Source: Enterovibrio qingdaonensis (GTDB lineage: Bacteria > Pseudomonadota > Gammaproteobacteria > Enterobacterales > Vibrionaceae). Taken from it: a stretch of 64,000 nucleotides of DNA. The position numbers were made by a program, and so were the translations under genes. Positions 52,801 through 58,490 of this stretch are shown here, piece after piece. Every line of letters starts with the position of its first letter. Within the stretch, counting starts at the first letter, position 1. Where the stretch lies: the NCBI RefSeq assembly GCF_028683135.1, contig NZ_JAJUBB010000002.1, positions 248,001 through 312,000 on the forward strand, read 5' to 3'. Under the pieces are notes generated by a model that saw only the letters and a program-made list of their open reading frames with translations, did no database searches and had not been told where the DNA came from.

Positions 52801-55410
52801 AGCAGAGCTGTGGGTTTGCTGCGGAGAGATCCCTTGCGTAAGGCTGGCATAGTGCTTACCAAGCTCTTGAATGATCAGCCCGATAGACCACCCGTCAACA
52901 ATGATATGGTGACAGTTGATAAACAAGACATGGTGTGTTTCTTCAACACGCAATAGCGACGTTGAAAAGAGACTGCCTTCCTCCAGTTCGAAACGCTTGT
53001 TTGCCAAACGCTCCAACGTAATGTCGAGCTCATTGGGATTGACATCTAGACGCTCGAATGGAGTGCCAGATGCATCAAACGTTTGATAAACCGAGTTGTC
53101 TTCCGATACGACGCGAGCACGTAAAACAGGGTGGCTATCAACAATGATTTCAATGGATTTTTTCAGCGCATCGACGTCCAATACCCCTTTTAGTTCAAGG
53201 GCAGTTGGAAGGTTTAAAGAAGAGCCTAAGTCTTCTAATTGTTCCAAAAACCACAAACGTTTTTGCGCAAATGACAGCGGAACATTCTGGTGTGAGTCCG
53301 TTGGGTCGACACTGTGTTCTAACGTGTCGGCATCTTCGTCAATTCTGGACTCAACGAGTGCAGAAAATGCTTCAAACACGGCATGGTCCAGTAACTCGTG
53401 GAGCTCAATACTGACACCCAGTTCGCTCTTTACCAACTGCTGAACGTCTAGTGCGAAGATTGAGTCTCCGCCTAGTGCATAATAGTCATCGTCAAGTGAG
53501 AGTGAATCGATGTCTAACGTGTGCCCCCAAATATTAGCCACCACTTGAGATGTGGTGGAAACGTCGCCGCTTTCAACATCAACGTCTGGCAGGACAATGG
53601 CTGGCTTTTTGCTCTCAGTCATTGTCACTGTTGGCTCTGCGCTTACCGCGGTTTCTGGTACTGTGGTCCAGCAACGTTGTGGCTCAAATGCATACCCCGG
53701 CATGGAAATGCAGCGGCCTGATAGAGAGTACTCTGCGGTGCTGAATGGCGTGTTTCCTGCATAGAAGTGCGCTAACGCTCTCGTTATTGTGTCGTCATTA
53801 TCGGCGTTGATTGATCGGTCATATTCTTGTGTATTTTGCTGTTCCTCCAGTGCCTGAACAAGCGATTGCACTGTCGAGAAAGTGACAGCAAATCGGTGTT
53901 CATGATGCGCGCGCGCAAACATGCTTGTGTAGCTTAAGTCTTGAGGTCGAGTTTCTGGATGTGTTTTTAGCCAAGCCGCCGTTTTGCCAATAAGTAGTGA
54001 TAGAGACGCTTCAGTTTTTGCAGATAAGAAAAACGGGTATGTCGTTAAATCAAGGTGCTTAGAAATGTCCTGAGCGGGTGGTGCTTGAAGCACGATATGG
54101 CAGTTCGTACCACTTAAGCCAAATGCACTCACGCCTGCAAAGCGTTGTTCGCCTGCCCAGTGTTGGTTTTTCGTTGCAACTGAAACTGCGCCATCAAACT
54201 GGATTGAAGGATTGGGTGCGCTGTAAAAGAGAGAGGGGACGATTTGTTCGTGCTTGAGGCACAGCAAGACTTTGACTAAGCCTGCCAGACCCGCAGCAGA
54301 GTCCAGATGGCCAAGGTTGGTTTTCACAGAACCAATTTGGCAAAAATCTGTTTCTGGGGTGAATTGCTTGAAAGCGCCGTTTATTGCTGCCACTTCAATG
54401 GGATCACCCAGTTTAGTGCCTGTGCCGTGAGCTTCGATATAGCTGAGTTCACGAGGATCGATTCCGGCGTCTCGCCAGGCTTTGACGAGCACTTTTTGCT
54501 GAGCATCGCCGTTAGGTGCTGAGATACCTGCAGAGCGACCATCTTGATTGATCGCACTGCCTTTAATTACACCCCAAATAGGGTCTTGGTCTTCAACTGC
54601 CTTGGCGAGGGGTTTCAGCATTATTGCGACAACACCTTCCCCAAGCCCCGTGCCTGTGCTGCCTTCAGAGAATGCGCGGGTAAAGCCGTCGTCAGACTCA
54701 ATACCAATTTTGTCACCTGTCTCAATGGGCATAAGCATCAGATTGACGGCACCAACGACTGCAGTATCACAGTCGCCATTCCTTAACCCCTGACACGCAA
54801 GGTGCAACGCTGTAAGGGACGAGGAGCAGGCAGTATCCACGACCATTGACGGCCCTTGAAGGTTCAAGGTGTAAGCCAATCGGCTTGCCGTCAATGAGGC
54901 GAGGTTACCCAAAGTAGATAATGCTTTTTCTTGTGGCGCAACGTCATCAATGTAGTGCCTGTACATCGCATCATGCGCGTAGCCAAGATAGATGCCGGTC
55001 TCTGAGTTGCGGATCTTCCCTGCATAGCCAGCATCTTCAATGGCGTGATAGGCCGTTTGTAGGAAGAGTCGCTGATGCGGGTCCATCAGCGCAGCTTCTT
55101 TAGGTGACATACCGAAGAACGCGGGGTCGAACCTGTCAACGTTCTTTAGATATCCTCCAGTCCGATAAGTTGGAGTCAGTTGAGGAAATTTGAATTTAAA
55201 ATAGGCGTCAGTATCGACACGCCGAGATGACGGGAAATCTGATACTCCATGTTGCCCCGATGCCAGCAAAGACCAGTAATCATACTTATTTTCACAATGT
55301 GGAAGAACGACCTCAAGGCCGATAACTGCGATATCCTTATTGTTTACTTCTTCGATATGATTGGTAGCTTCATCCGAAAAGCCTAATTGGTCGATGATAT
55401 TTAAATCCAT
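37837..55410 (-). CDS. Giant PKS-NRPS hybrid synthetase, 5857 residues
   Basis: Domain order: KS (1-455; Cys195 in DTACSSS, EAHGTGT, KTNLGH) with no AT; T (Ser650); C (HHIIVDGWS, His834); truncated A lacking motifs A3-A8 (about 1150-1410); half C domain (about 1420-1665); A with code DIYQLGCVW (about 1670-2310), holding an extra ~130-160 residues after A8 and no A10 lysine; T (Ser2349); C (His2533); Cys-like A (code DLYDFSLIWK) with a SAM methyltransferase (ELGCGSG, about 3071) between A2 and A3; T (Ser3696); C (His3881); A with beta-alanine-like code VDWVTSIADK; T (Ser4755); C (His4932); A with Asn-like code DLTKMGEVGK; T (Ser5796). The acidic tail DLDDQDVFTEEDFF suits docking to the TubC domain of the next protein. 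Codes were aligned by eye. GAAGG precedes the ATG. Confidence 0.93.
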   Translation of the reverse strand: MDLNIIDQLGFSDEATNHIEEVNNKDIAVIGLEVVLPHCENKYDYWSLLASGQHGVSDFPSSRRVDTDAYFKFKFPQLTPTYRTGGYLKNVDRFDPAFFGMSPKEAALMDPHQRLFLQTAYHAIEDAGYAGKIRNSETGIYLGYAHDAMYRHYIDDVAPQEKALSTLGNLASLTASRLAYTLNLQGPSMVVDTACSSSLTALHLACQGLRNGDCDTAVVGAVNLMLMPIETGDKIGIESDDGFTRAFSEGSTGTGLGEGVVAIMLKPLAKAVEDQDPIWGVIKGSAINQDGRSAGISAPNGDAQQKVLVKAWRDAGIDPRELSYIEAHGTGTKLGDPIEVAAINGAFKQFTPETDFCQIGSVKTNLGHLDSAAGLAGLVKVLLCLKHEQIVPSLFYSAPNPSIQFDGAVSVATKNQHWAGEQRFAGVSAFGLSGTNCHIVLQAPPAQDISKHLDLTTYPFFLSAKTEASLSLLIGKTAAWLKTHPETRPQDLSYTSMFARAHHEHRFAVTFSTVQSLVQALEEQQNTQEYDRSINADNDDTITRALAHFYAGNTPFSTAEYSLSGRCISMPGYAFEPQRCWTTVPETAVSAEPTVTMTESKKPAIVLPDVDVESGDVSTTSQVVANIWGHTLDIDSLSLDDDYYALGGDSIFALDVQQLVKSELGVSIELHELLDHAVFEAFSALVESRIDEDADTLEHSVDPTDSHQNVPLSFAQKRLWFLEQLEDLGSSLNLPTALELKGVLDVDALKKSIEIIVDSHPVLRARVVSEDNSVYQTFDASGTPFERLDVNPNELDITLERLANKRFELEEGSLFSTSLLRVEETHHVLFINCHHIIVDGWSIGLIIQELGKHYASLTQGISPQQTHSSAFSDYALQQQTLTSTKNEDDFWSQNLKDLPRKPWLPTDFPRPKKQSHAGASLEMMLDEALSEKVKNWSKSQGLTLYMALKAAFDISLSAYSGHTDIIVGTPVSGRESKNGQDWRHTVGLFINNIVLRSQVSPEKNLSTFLSEVKRQCVSSFANQTMPFDRLVELLQPERDLSSSPLFQVMFALQNSPVDAVHIDNLTMRALPPLKQTSQYDLTLNLFESGDTISGAFEYCSDLFDEASIAALSTLYVDIVSQMVEQTDSTIESLLGWKDGERKSESTKLTGAKPESWSTAVLKAFADNPDAIAFEYADRTVTYQEFVEQASRVAHDLQRENTDVSLTAVIGKTPEDLATGALAISIAGGSMLALDGKESTTYLRNLLKTSGATAVLSNTSLSLFEQLPSHALYSGEGADVEILTNRKALTFEISLWDSRAGEIQTVNQQAFSHWLGQLESSATVLTGQPWIAAKHDNLDQLILDGLYPVSQGATVVFSDTPTSLPPLALTDAIKGALASKLPAYMVPTDLVVLDSLPTTPNGKIDRKALPDMREATKKTNMSLSLSPSVARWHELLQHAPMLHSLPLSATRSSNSYVPSRLPSKLSKDSIEQLHKLANSHDVDMNWLLLAIQAATIAYRGYETSLVIEATKDGESKPLAFIVEPKCSLIELATELATTWHALPEWDSEQYCEELSLGNKAHHPVYQIGFGDQKSRQTLDLTLVSSDDEVTWLFNHAILDAPSVNDLDSTFVQLASQLLLKPALPTTAFTLIDPHGLEAVKAWNAQTPAASIGGDLLSLFNRSLHQFGGNTASRFISEHGQASELSYSDLDMRSTTVAKCLIESGVKKGDLVGLYLSHSEQLIIALLGVLKAGAAYVPLDPSHPVSRNALILDDASCKWTLTNTALQEALSASKTLTVCIDSLPAVDESTTLPTVSHEDLAYVIYTSGSTGKPKGVMISHGAAFNFIKGMHQQLPVSQRNNWLWVTTVSFDIALYEWLGCLSLGHCCVIPSSEVIADTQRLNALIKDEDIGLIQTTPSRWKLLLDNGFEGQSSLLALCGGEALPNDTKSRLIPQVQALWNCYGPTEATVWSLLSKCELEEDVTLGRNLPGYQHFVLSSAGQMLPKGAVGELCIGGASLAEGYFQQEELTAKQFVNTEAGFVYRTGDLALLNQDDTISYKGRIDDQVKLRGHRIELGEIASHIKGHDNVDDAVVIARNNVLVAYIVSAGERDDALPLQKAVSDSENGWIHLSDNQAQNIDVNQNHDASFLVTGGLIQSDSVCNLPLRDTAVLLNSTLAGTFSGGIYRLNEADLAWPHMPLGQSLMTQQVNRSPQGVNRILVGSQSKNVVLVKGCDNRPVYSQPYAPSFQKQLDQTKAILEQKEDITSALVCVNGQNQIIAFVAGSDGHLSIDELKTYLFNSVSRQAFPHHIYCVEPTELELHRNHPLDLIEKVMTKRPLSDVETKLKAIWLSVLDVQDIGLSDNFFAIGGHSLLAAKVISRITDELGVSTPLKTLFTHPTLAQLADAIETSSRLQGDTETRITAVARDKKLPLSLTQQRLWLIEQIGDRSAGYNVYDGYRLAGSLNETLLKKVISGVIAKHEVFRSRFPTQDGQPYLVIDEVRGFDLPSEECSDETLNALLEKDALAPFNLENGPLFRIRLFKLADDHHVLWINMHHIITDLWSVGLLMEEIINAYRTELAGETADLSPPALQYADYAVWQHEHVSSDTFSREVRYWQHQLEALPPLLELPTDHPRPVVQQFDGEKITVRLSPTLTEKVKALCESQETTLFNLLLATYQILLSRYAGSDDIAVASPSAGRTHHDVESMLGFFINTLILRSNVDASLTFNDFLKHVSHTAADAQTHQSVPFEHLVEVLQPERNTSHQPLAQVSMALQNAVSNSLSLNHLALPNLSLSPIEIDASVTKFDLTLWLSDQDQALTAVWEYNTSLFTRESIEEMASHFEILLESVVSNPASVISELSWLTKQEWQHLVHDWNQTSEDYDRNMTLHGYFETQVALRPEATALVEHGGREVSYKALNEAANQLAHQLRENGITRGSLVPVCLERSADMVAAVMGIVKAGATYVPIEIGSPASRVRNILAQVDKANRQTSMVTCQSQLNSFRHAKWLDGNIDRFIVMDALSRRLPAETDNFTETQAMFDHIAESATDEITAGGFRSIYTGRCFKQHQVDRYRDHVVGLCAPSLNKEAHVLELGCGSGLIAFEIAPLVERYYAIDPSEVTLEANRVKQSDTLPGLSFQQGFAHEELDIPPESLDLILLASTAQFFPGYCYTESVIASLVTLLKPSGKIVFCDLPDLGQKDALEASLVTHHATDPENTNAAWQQDLEKPLYFHRAFFEELTATIGSLSQPVFTSRENDFDDELQYRFDVVIQKGVETATDTPLVTTKWHQQQQPTDNLDVTVLPSDSSYIIFTSGTTGTPKGVEMQHQAVFNTLNWVNKTQNVGPSDRLLFVTSLSFDLSVYDIFGVLGAGGSVRIASNDECKDPEQLANILLHEPITFWDSSPAYMKQLMPLMEGLLSQPNTDNTKLRKVFFSGDWIGLALPQHVKQYFPNAKVLGLGGATEAAIWSNFYPIDQIQASWTSIPYGRPISNAQYYVLDSTLSPCPVGVPGDLYIAGDCLAKGYYGDQEMTEKKFIRNPLPETPSTRLYHTGDRARWMRSESGVLEFLGRQDFQVKLRGFRIELGEVEAKLLANDAIEEVFVHLHRDPEGNEASDCLVAYYICADHTSASSDTLRYFLAEHLPEYMIPTHYVEMEAFPVTSNGKLDRSALPEPQSSRDEVADIVLPETAHESALLALWQAEFSRSNISTTDDFFHIGGNSISAVRLIGAIQKNLGVTVPLRAIFEHRSIKAMGSMLSELSEAPEQADTLALIGDPARTHAPLTPAQAGLFFIDQFEKGSSAYHIPTLVKLTPSANINMLQRALERVVERHAILRTRFTLSETQEPVQRITDSVPALTVHHTDEAHTLSQLIHQLTEADFDLTEENPVRLALVKDNDDSYLLMVFHHIAFDGWSADIFLKDLATAYTKLKDGHDSALPQLQASFADYAAWNKAVLENGRMQALEDYWIPQLAGYQNLELSTDYARPTVFEYHGNESTFALSEKDSVALRQLAEAHSVTLNTIMISAFYVALAKLSGQHDIVIGTPSDNRNHSDTQEIIGLFINALPIRFNANEAMTLASLFNQTNATMLDAKTHQDMPFEALTQCLDVTRDTSRHPIFQVMFSVQSFAGNEQAREDLPFEAPANEIGSLFPQRAKFDLNVFIDDSASALSGELVGASALFSKATLTRIVHMYRHVLTHCIAAPQQTIAEIGSLTKEDHQWLSSKATGAATSRDNTETLISLFEKQCLLTPDAVALYEDNQHVTYRDLNVRVNQLSHLLVQNGIAPGDRVGIYLSRSVVSTAAILATLKSGATYVPLDPSYPESRLAFMVDDAQVSAMFVASSLPRLTANENVTHISIDRIDFRTLPTHSVDLSDYSTPLYVLYTSGSTGKPKGVIGTQQGLINRLYWMWEQYPFAENEVNCHKTSLNFVDHAWELFGALLKGVPTLIIHGRDSKDLLTTATKIAQHKVTRLVVVPSLLDAILSLPEHRSADFNSIQSWTSSGEVLQAKTVNAFYQRYPVSTLLNIYGSSEVAADVTCFDTRELKGFDGRVTAVPIGKPITNVSLIVADSQGTPSPVGTVGELYIAGSCLAQGYTQLAATDERFVTLDCHQDRLFKTGDLVKWNIHGSLEFVGRTDFQIKIRGHRIDIADVESNLLAIDGIARSIVTSVDIGGDTSLVAYIVPTSGSDVTPTDIDTLLRARLPDYMVPNFIEILDAMPLTPNGKIDRTALPLPSTRSSVISQQAEAPRTDVEHKIASIWKDMFATEEVCINQSFFAAGGNSISAVKLVAMIEQNLGMTVSLQALFTNPTIKGIAASVSENRTQAIPVIDTEHAPLSFAQERLLFIERLEQGTDAYHLPTLLALAPSVDVSVLSDAITHVVERHQILRTVISTDAAGKDYQRSISKPSLMTEINARDDEDIQELVATFIEKPFDFEHECPLRIAFVRQANQNYVLFVFHHIAVDGWSTDIFMSEISSAYDALLIGEFPTLPSLDIQYADYAAWQRSTMDASAIDEQVSYWKGQVEGIDTLALLTDHHRPSHVDYRGDNILFNLDEALSASLRKLAVDNETTLYTVLLAGFANMLKTLSGQSDFVVGTPSDNRDHPQLHNLIGFFVNTLPLRISVAEETSARALIGALHHTLGEAKSHQALPFEKLVSALNVPRDTSRHPLFQTMFSLQSFGRHSGNHGDSQFGQIIPTGSSTESVARYDLSLFMDDSESAIQGRFNFAESLFRRSTVEHFAQLFVESLKTLVHSPDSSLSQQAVLTGSDKEIVFQYQNASAKTEYSSSLKARFEEMVAENPDAPAVVTSEGTLSYGQLNEKANQLAHTLIEAMASEKQASRLVPLMLSPGADVLISIIGVLKAGCAYVPVSPDYPKERIAFILADTGARTIVTESSFETLLASVSDSTTLTTILMDDHRRDTASKVNPDCSLQSDDLAYVIYTSGTTGKPKGVMVEHRNVENYRQAVSPWMSTVNNVDFSTNYCFDLTVTTTLIPLLSGKSVCVYTGDILDTKAYQHHLMANRIEMVKTTPSLAKALLNEYDGQPLSVLMLGGEALETSTLESLSATAKLILDEYGPTETTVGAMISQVHPKKDKGIGFAYPNVSLHNLSPSGMPLPVGARGELYIGGASVTRGYLNQKTLTEKSFSMHPVGKDGGMVKLYKTGDEVSWNKDGSLRYLGRVDEQVKLRGYRVEPAEISAHILALKEVEDAVVMPIGNPASHLAAYIVKSPEIGLSEDRLKQVLRDALPEYMVPTSFVFMDNLPKTANGKLNKTALPQPSRIQSRGLVHPVTETEKNIAPIWQTLLKLEEVCIESNFFELGGHSLLAVQLVNEINNELSLSLSVREFIERQTLQDVAKRVDELQLANALERDLDDQDVFTEEDFF

Positions 55411-55470
55411 TTCTTTAACCTTCAGTTACAACTTGTCCTTGGGGAATATTTCAATCTTCAATGCTTATCA

Positions 55471-56319
55471 TTAGGCGTAATGGCGCTTGTAGTGCCTCCA
55501 GAGCAGAAAGTAGCTACCAAGCATCAAGGTAAATGCGGCTGCTGCGACCAGATACATCGTCTGATCACCCCAGGCGATCAGTTGGTCTTTCAACCCAAAT
55601 CGGCGCCAACTGATCACACAAACAAGGCTGGCAGCTTGTATAAGAATGGAAGCCCATAGGGAGCGGAACCAGATATAGACCATGATGTAAAACACCGAGG
55701 AAACGAACGAGTAGATACCAACCACCAATTCGAATTGCATGACTGCATAAACCAAGGCTTGGATAAAAATGGCTACAGTAATGTTGCTGTAATCCTTCAC
55801 ATCGTTGTAAACAGCACCACGGAATACAATTTCTTCAACGAAAGGAACAATTATTGCGAGTGCGAACAGCAAAAATAAAGGCGCGGCTTCTTTGTCCATT
55901 ATCCACGCCATGTAGTTATCAAGCTCTGGCAGTGATGCTTTTACACTACTCAGGTTAACAACTGTGACGGTGAAAATTGACATACAAACGGCCACGAATA
56001 TTGTTAGAAACGTTGTCGTCATATCCAACTTTCTAAATTGACAGGCCTTATATAAACTTTTTCCACGTACTCTGAAGAAAATATCAGAAAGAATGACGCA
56101 TATAGTGAAATAGAGCAGTGCCGTTAATAACGGAAGGTTGTAGAAAGCATCTTGTAAGGGCTTTACATCTAGCAATACGGTGAATAGCAAATAGATAAGT
56201 GCATAACCAAGCCCAACATATACAGAAAGGTAACCCAAGGTTAAAGCAATAACTTTTCCCCATGAGGTCTTACCGCCTTTTTCTAACTGCCGTGAATTTA
56301 GCGTTGTATCCATACTCAT
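55471..56319 (-). CDS. CPBP-family intramembrane protein (putative metalloprotease)
   Basis: The 282-residue protein has about eight membrane helices and the CPBP/Abi motif EEIVFRG (about residue 164), i.e. EExxxR with the Glu pair of the glutamate-type intramembrane protease family. Some members process prenylated proteins or peptides; others give immunity to bacteriocins. Its place inside a synthetase operon, next to an exporter and a paralogue, suggests product maturation or self-protection (inferred). The second conserved motif is less clear. It lies 60 bp before the giant synthetase gene. Confidence 0.82.
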   Translation of the reverse strand: MSMDTTLNSRQLEKGGKTSWGKVIALTLGYLSVYVGLGYALIYLLFTVLLDVKPLQDAFYNLPLLTALLYFTICVILSDIFFRVRGKSLYKACQFRKLDMTTTFLTIFVAVCMSIFTVTVVNLSSVKASLPELDNYMAWIMDKEAAPLFLLFALAIIVPFVEEIVFRGAVYNDVKDYSNITVAIFIQALVYAVMQFELVVGIYSFVSSVFYIMVYIWFRSLWASILIQAASLVCVISWRRFGLKDQLIAWGDQTMYLVAAAAFTLMLGSYFLLWRHYKRHYA

Positions 56320-56331
56320 AATAAAATTCCT

Positions 56332-57210
56332 TTAATTTCCTGCGTATTTCTTGAAATCACTGTGCTGATGCACGGTAGATCTTTTGGATAGGGAGTAAAC
56401 CTTGTAAAGAGAGAAGGCAATGACACCAAATGTGATAAGTAGCAGTGCATTGTGGTATGTGTGGTTGTACTGCTCGATCATGGCAGTGTGGCGAAGAACA
56501 TAAATTCCACCGGTCGAGAGGAACTGCATGATCACGGCTGCATACATTGAACGTGTCCAAAGATAAAGGGTGGTGAACAGGCAGGTACCTATTGCTGCAT
56601 AGATCATGAGTGGGATGTCACGCATCAACTCAAAGTAGTAGGTATAAATTACGCACAGCAGCGCGTAGCAAATGCCAATGTGTAAGCCTCTTCGCATTTC
56701 ATTAAATAGCAAACCACGGAAGAATATTTCTTTGTAAAACGATCCAATAATAAGGAATAGTACAAATGACCATGTGCTTGGTGTATCCACTAAGAAGGCC
56801 ATGACAGATTCATAACCCCCGAAGTTGTTTTTTAAATAAGGTAGCGCGAACAGCGTATGTGTAAATATCGCCGCAGAAATGCTTAATGCGATGATATAAA
56901 GAGCCGTTGTCTTGCTAAATGAAACGAAGTTGCATCGCTTAAATAAGTTCTCTTTCTTAATGAATTTGATAAACAAGTAAAAGACAGAGATCTGAATAAT
57001 GTCATTGACGACAATCATAACTACGCCGTTATGGTTGAACCACTCACCATATACTTCGTGCTTACCCATCACTTGGTACCATAGAATAATTAGCGGTACC
57101 AGAATTCCGAAATAGATTGCAGAATGGGCAATCGTCCAGCTAATAGAACGGCCGATATTCTTTATTGCAGAGGGTGCACGTTTGGGTGCATCTTCAATGT
57201 GGCTACTCAT
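56332..57210 (-). CDS. CPBP-family intramembrane protein, paralogue with altered motif
   Basis: The 292-residue multi-helix protein is a paralogue of the next gene, with the same topology and a matching segment FYKEIFFRGLLFNEM (about residue 168). The expected EExxxR reads KExxxR, so one of the paired glutamates is replaced by lysine. The protein may be catalytically impaired and serve as a partner or immunity protein. It is 12 bp from its paralogue and 20 bp from the MFS gene, consistent with one operon. Confidence 0.78.
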   Translation of the reverse strand: MSSHIEDAPKRAPSAIKNIGRSISWTIAHSAIYFGILVPLIILWYQVMGKHEVYGEWFNHNGVVMIVVNDIIQISVFYLFIKFIKKENLFKRCNFVSFSKTTALYIIALSISAAIFTHTLFALPYLKNNFGGYESVMAFLVDTPSTWSFVLFLIIGSFYKEIFFRGLLFNEMRRGLHIGICYALLCVIYTYYFELMRDIPLMIYAAIGTCLFTTLYLWTRSMYAAVIMQFLSTGGIYVLRHTAMIEQYNHTYHNALLLITFGVIAFSLYKVYSLSKRSTVHQHSDFKKYAGN

Positions 57211-57230
57211 AGTATTCCCTTAGTTTTATT

Positions 57231-58490
57231 TTAGTGTTCAGGTGTTGTCGCATACTCTTTTGTCGCGGGGCTTTCGTCGTTAACAAACGCATGAAAGCCT
57301 TTGTTTCTATTCCCGAAAATGCCCAATAGCACCATAAGAGCTGCACTAAAAACGATGACCTGATGCCAGTTCCCTGCGGTTAACAAGCTGCCCACCAACC
57401 AAATACCAGCGGGTACCGCGAGGTTAAGTAGCGCGAAGAAAAGACCAAACAATCGGCCAAGCATGTGCTGAGGGACAGTGCGTTGAAATTGTGAAAGCAC
57501 GGGAATGTTCTGTACGGTGTTTAAGCAAGCCAACACGACAAACGTTGCGGCAAAAAAGCTCGTAATCAGCATGGCATTCGCTTGCTGGGGAAATGGAAAT
57601 AGCCATACAAGTATGAGAAGGGCTTGAGGAATGAGCAGTAAACAGAAATACCGTATCGCTGTTTTTTGAACGGCTTTTTTACTCGCGATCAATGCCCCAA
57701 TAATGGTTCCAACAGCCATGGCTGCTTCAACAAGTGATAGCTGGACAGGACTGACCCCCAAAATCTGATAAATGATAAAAGGCATGGCGACCAGCACCAA
57801 TGGCAGGTAGAGACCATTGAGTAAAATTTCGAAGACGAGGAAAAAACGAATAGAGGGTTGCTGCTTAACGTAGTCGAACGCTTCGCGTTGGGCACTGATG
57901 TAATCTTTGTTAATCGTCGATTTTTCGCTCTCTTTCTCGGTAAAGCGGAGGTTTAATTGAGCGACAGCGGAAACAAAATATATCGCGCCGGAAATTATGA
58001 ATATGAGATTCAGCGAAATGTTTGCATACAAAAGCGCACCTGATATGGGTGCTACGATCCGCGTGACAGCTGAGACGGATTGTACAAGGCCGTTAGCTGA
58101 TGGTAACGCGTCGGCAGGGAACAACTCGGGCAATGCACTGTTGAATGCGAGTGTGAGTAACGCCTGCACACTCGCAACGCATACGATGTAGAACAGCAAT
58201 GTATTTAAGTTATCGGCGTAGTTGACGGTTAACACGAAAGCGAGAGCGATAAGGCCAGTACAAAAATCGCAAAGGCAAACGACCCGCTTTTTGTTCCACT
58301 TGTCTACCCAAACACCACTTAGCAAACTAATGACGACCGAGGGGACAAAGGACGCCCCGACAGCCATAGAGAACAATAAAGCTGATTGTGTTGCATCCAG
58401 CAGGTACAGGCTTATCGCGAAGGACAGGCTGCCTGTAGCAAACTGGGAGCTAAAAAGGCCACCGGCAACGATAAATCGATTACTTAACAT
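57231..58490 (-). CDS. MFS exporter (EntS/DHA3-like)
   Basis: The 419-residue protein has twelve predicted membrane helices and the loop 2-3 motif GVWVDKWNKKRVVCLCD characteristic of MFS drug:H+ antiporters of the EntS/MefA (DHA3) group. It begins MLSNRFIVAGGLFSSQFATGSLSFAISLYLL. The ATG lies inside the end of the upstream synthetase gene (11-bp overlap), so the two are translationally coupled. It most likely exports the cluster product, though the family also exports siderophores and drugs in general. Confidence 0.9.
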   Translation of the reverse strand: MLSNRFIVAGGLFSSQFATGSLSFAISLYLLDATQSALLFSMAVGASFVPSVVISLLSGVWVDKWNKKRVVCLCDFCTGLIALAFVLTVNYADNLNTLLFYIVCVASVQALLTLAFNSALPELFPADALPSANGLVQSVSAVTRIVAPISGALLYANISLNLIFIISGAIYFVSAVAQLNLRFTEKESEKSTINKDYISAQREAFDYVKQQPSIRFFLVFEILLNGLYLPLVLVAMPFIIYQILGVSPVQLSLVEAAMAVGTIIGALIASKKAVQKTAIRYFCLLLIPQALLILVWLFPFPQQANAMLITSFFAATFVVLACLNTVQNIPVLSQFQRTVPQHMLGRLFGLFFALLNLAVPAGIWLVGSLLTAGNWHQVIVFSAALMVLLGIFGNRNKGFHAFVNDESPATKEYATTPEH

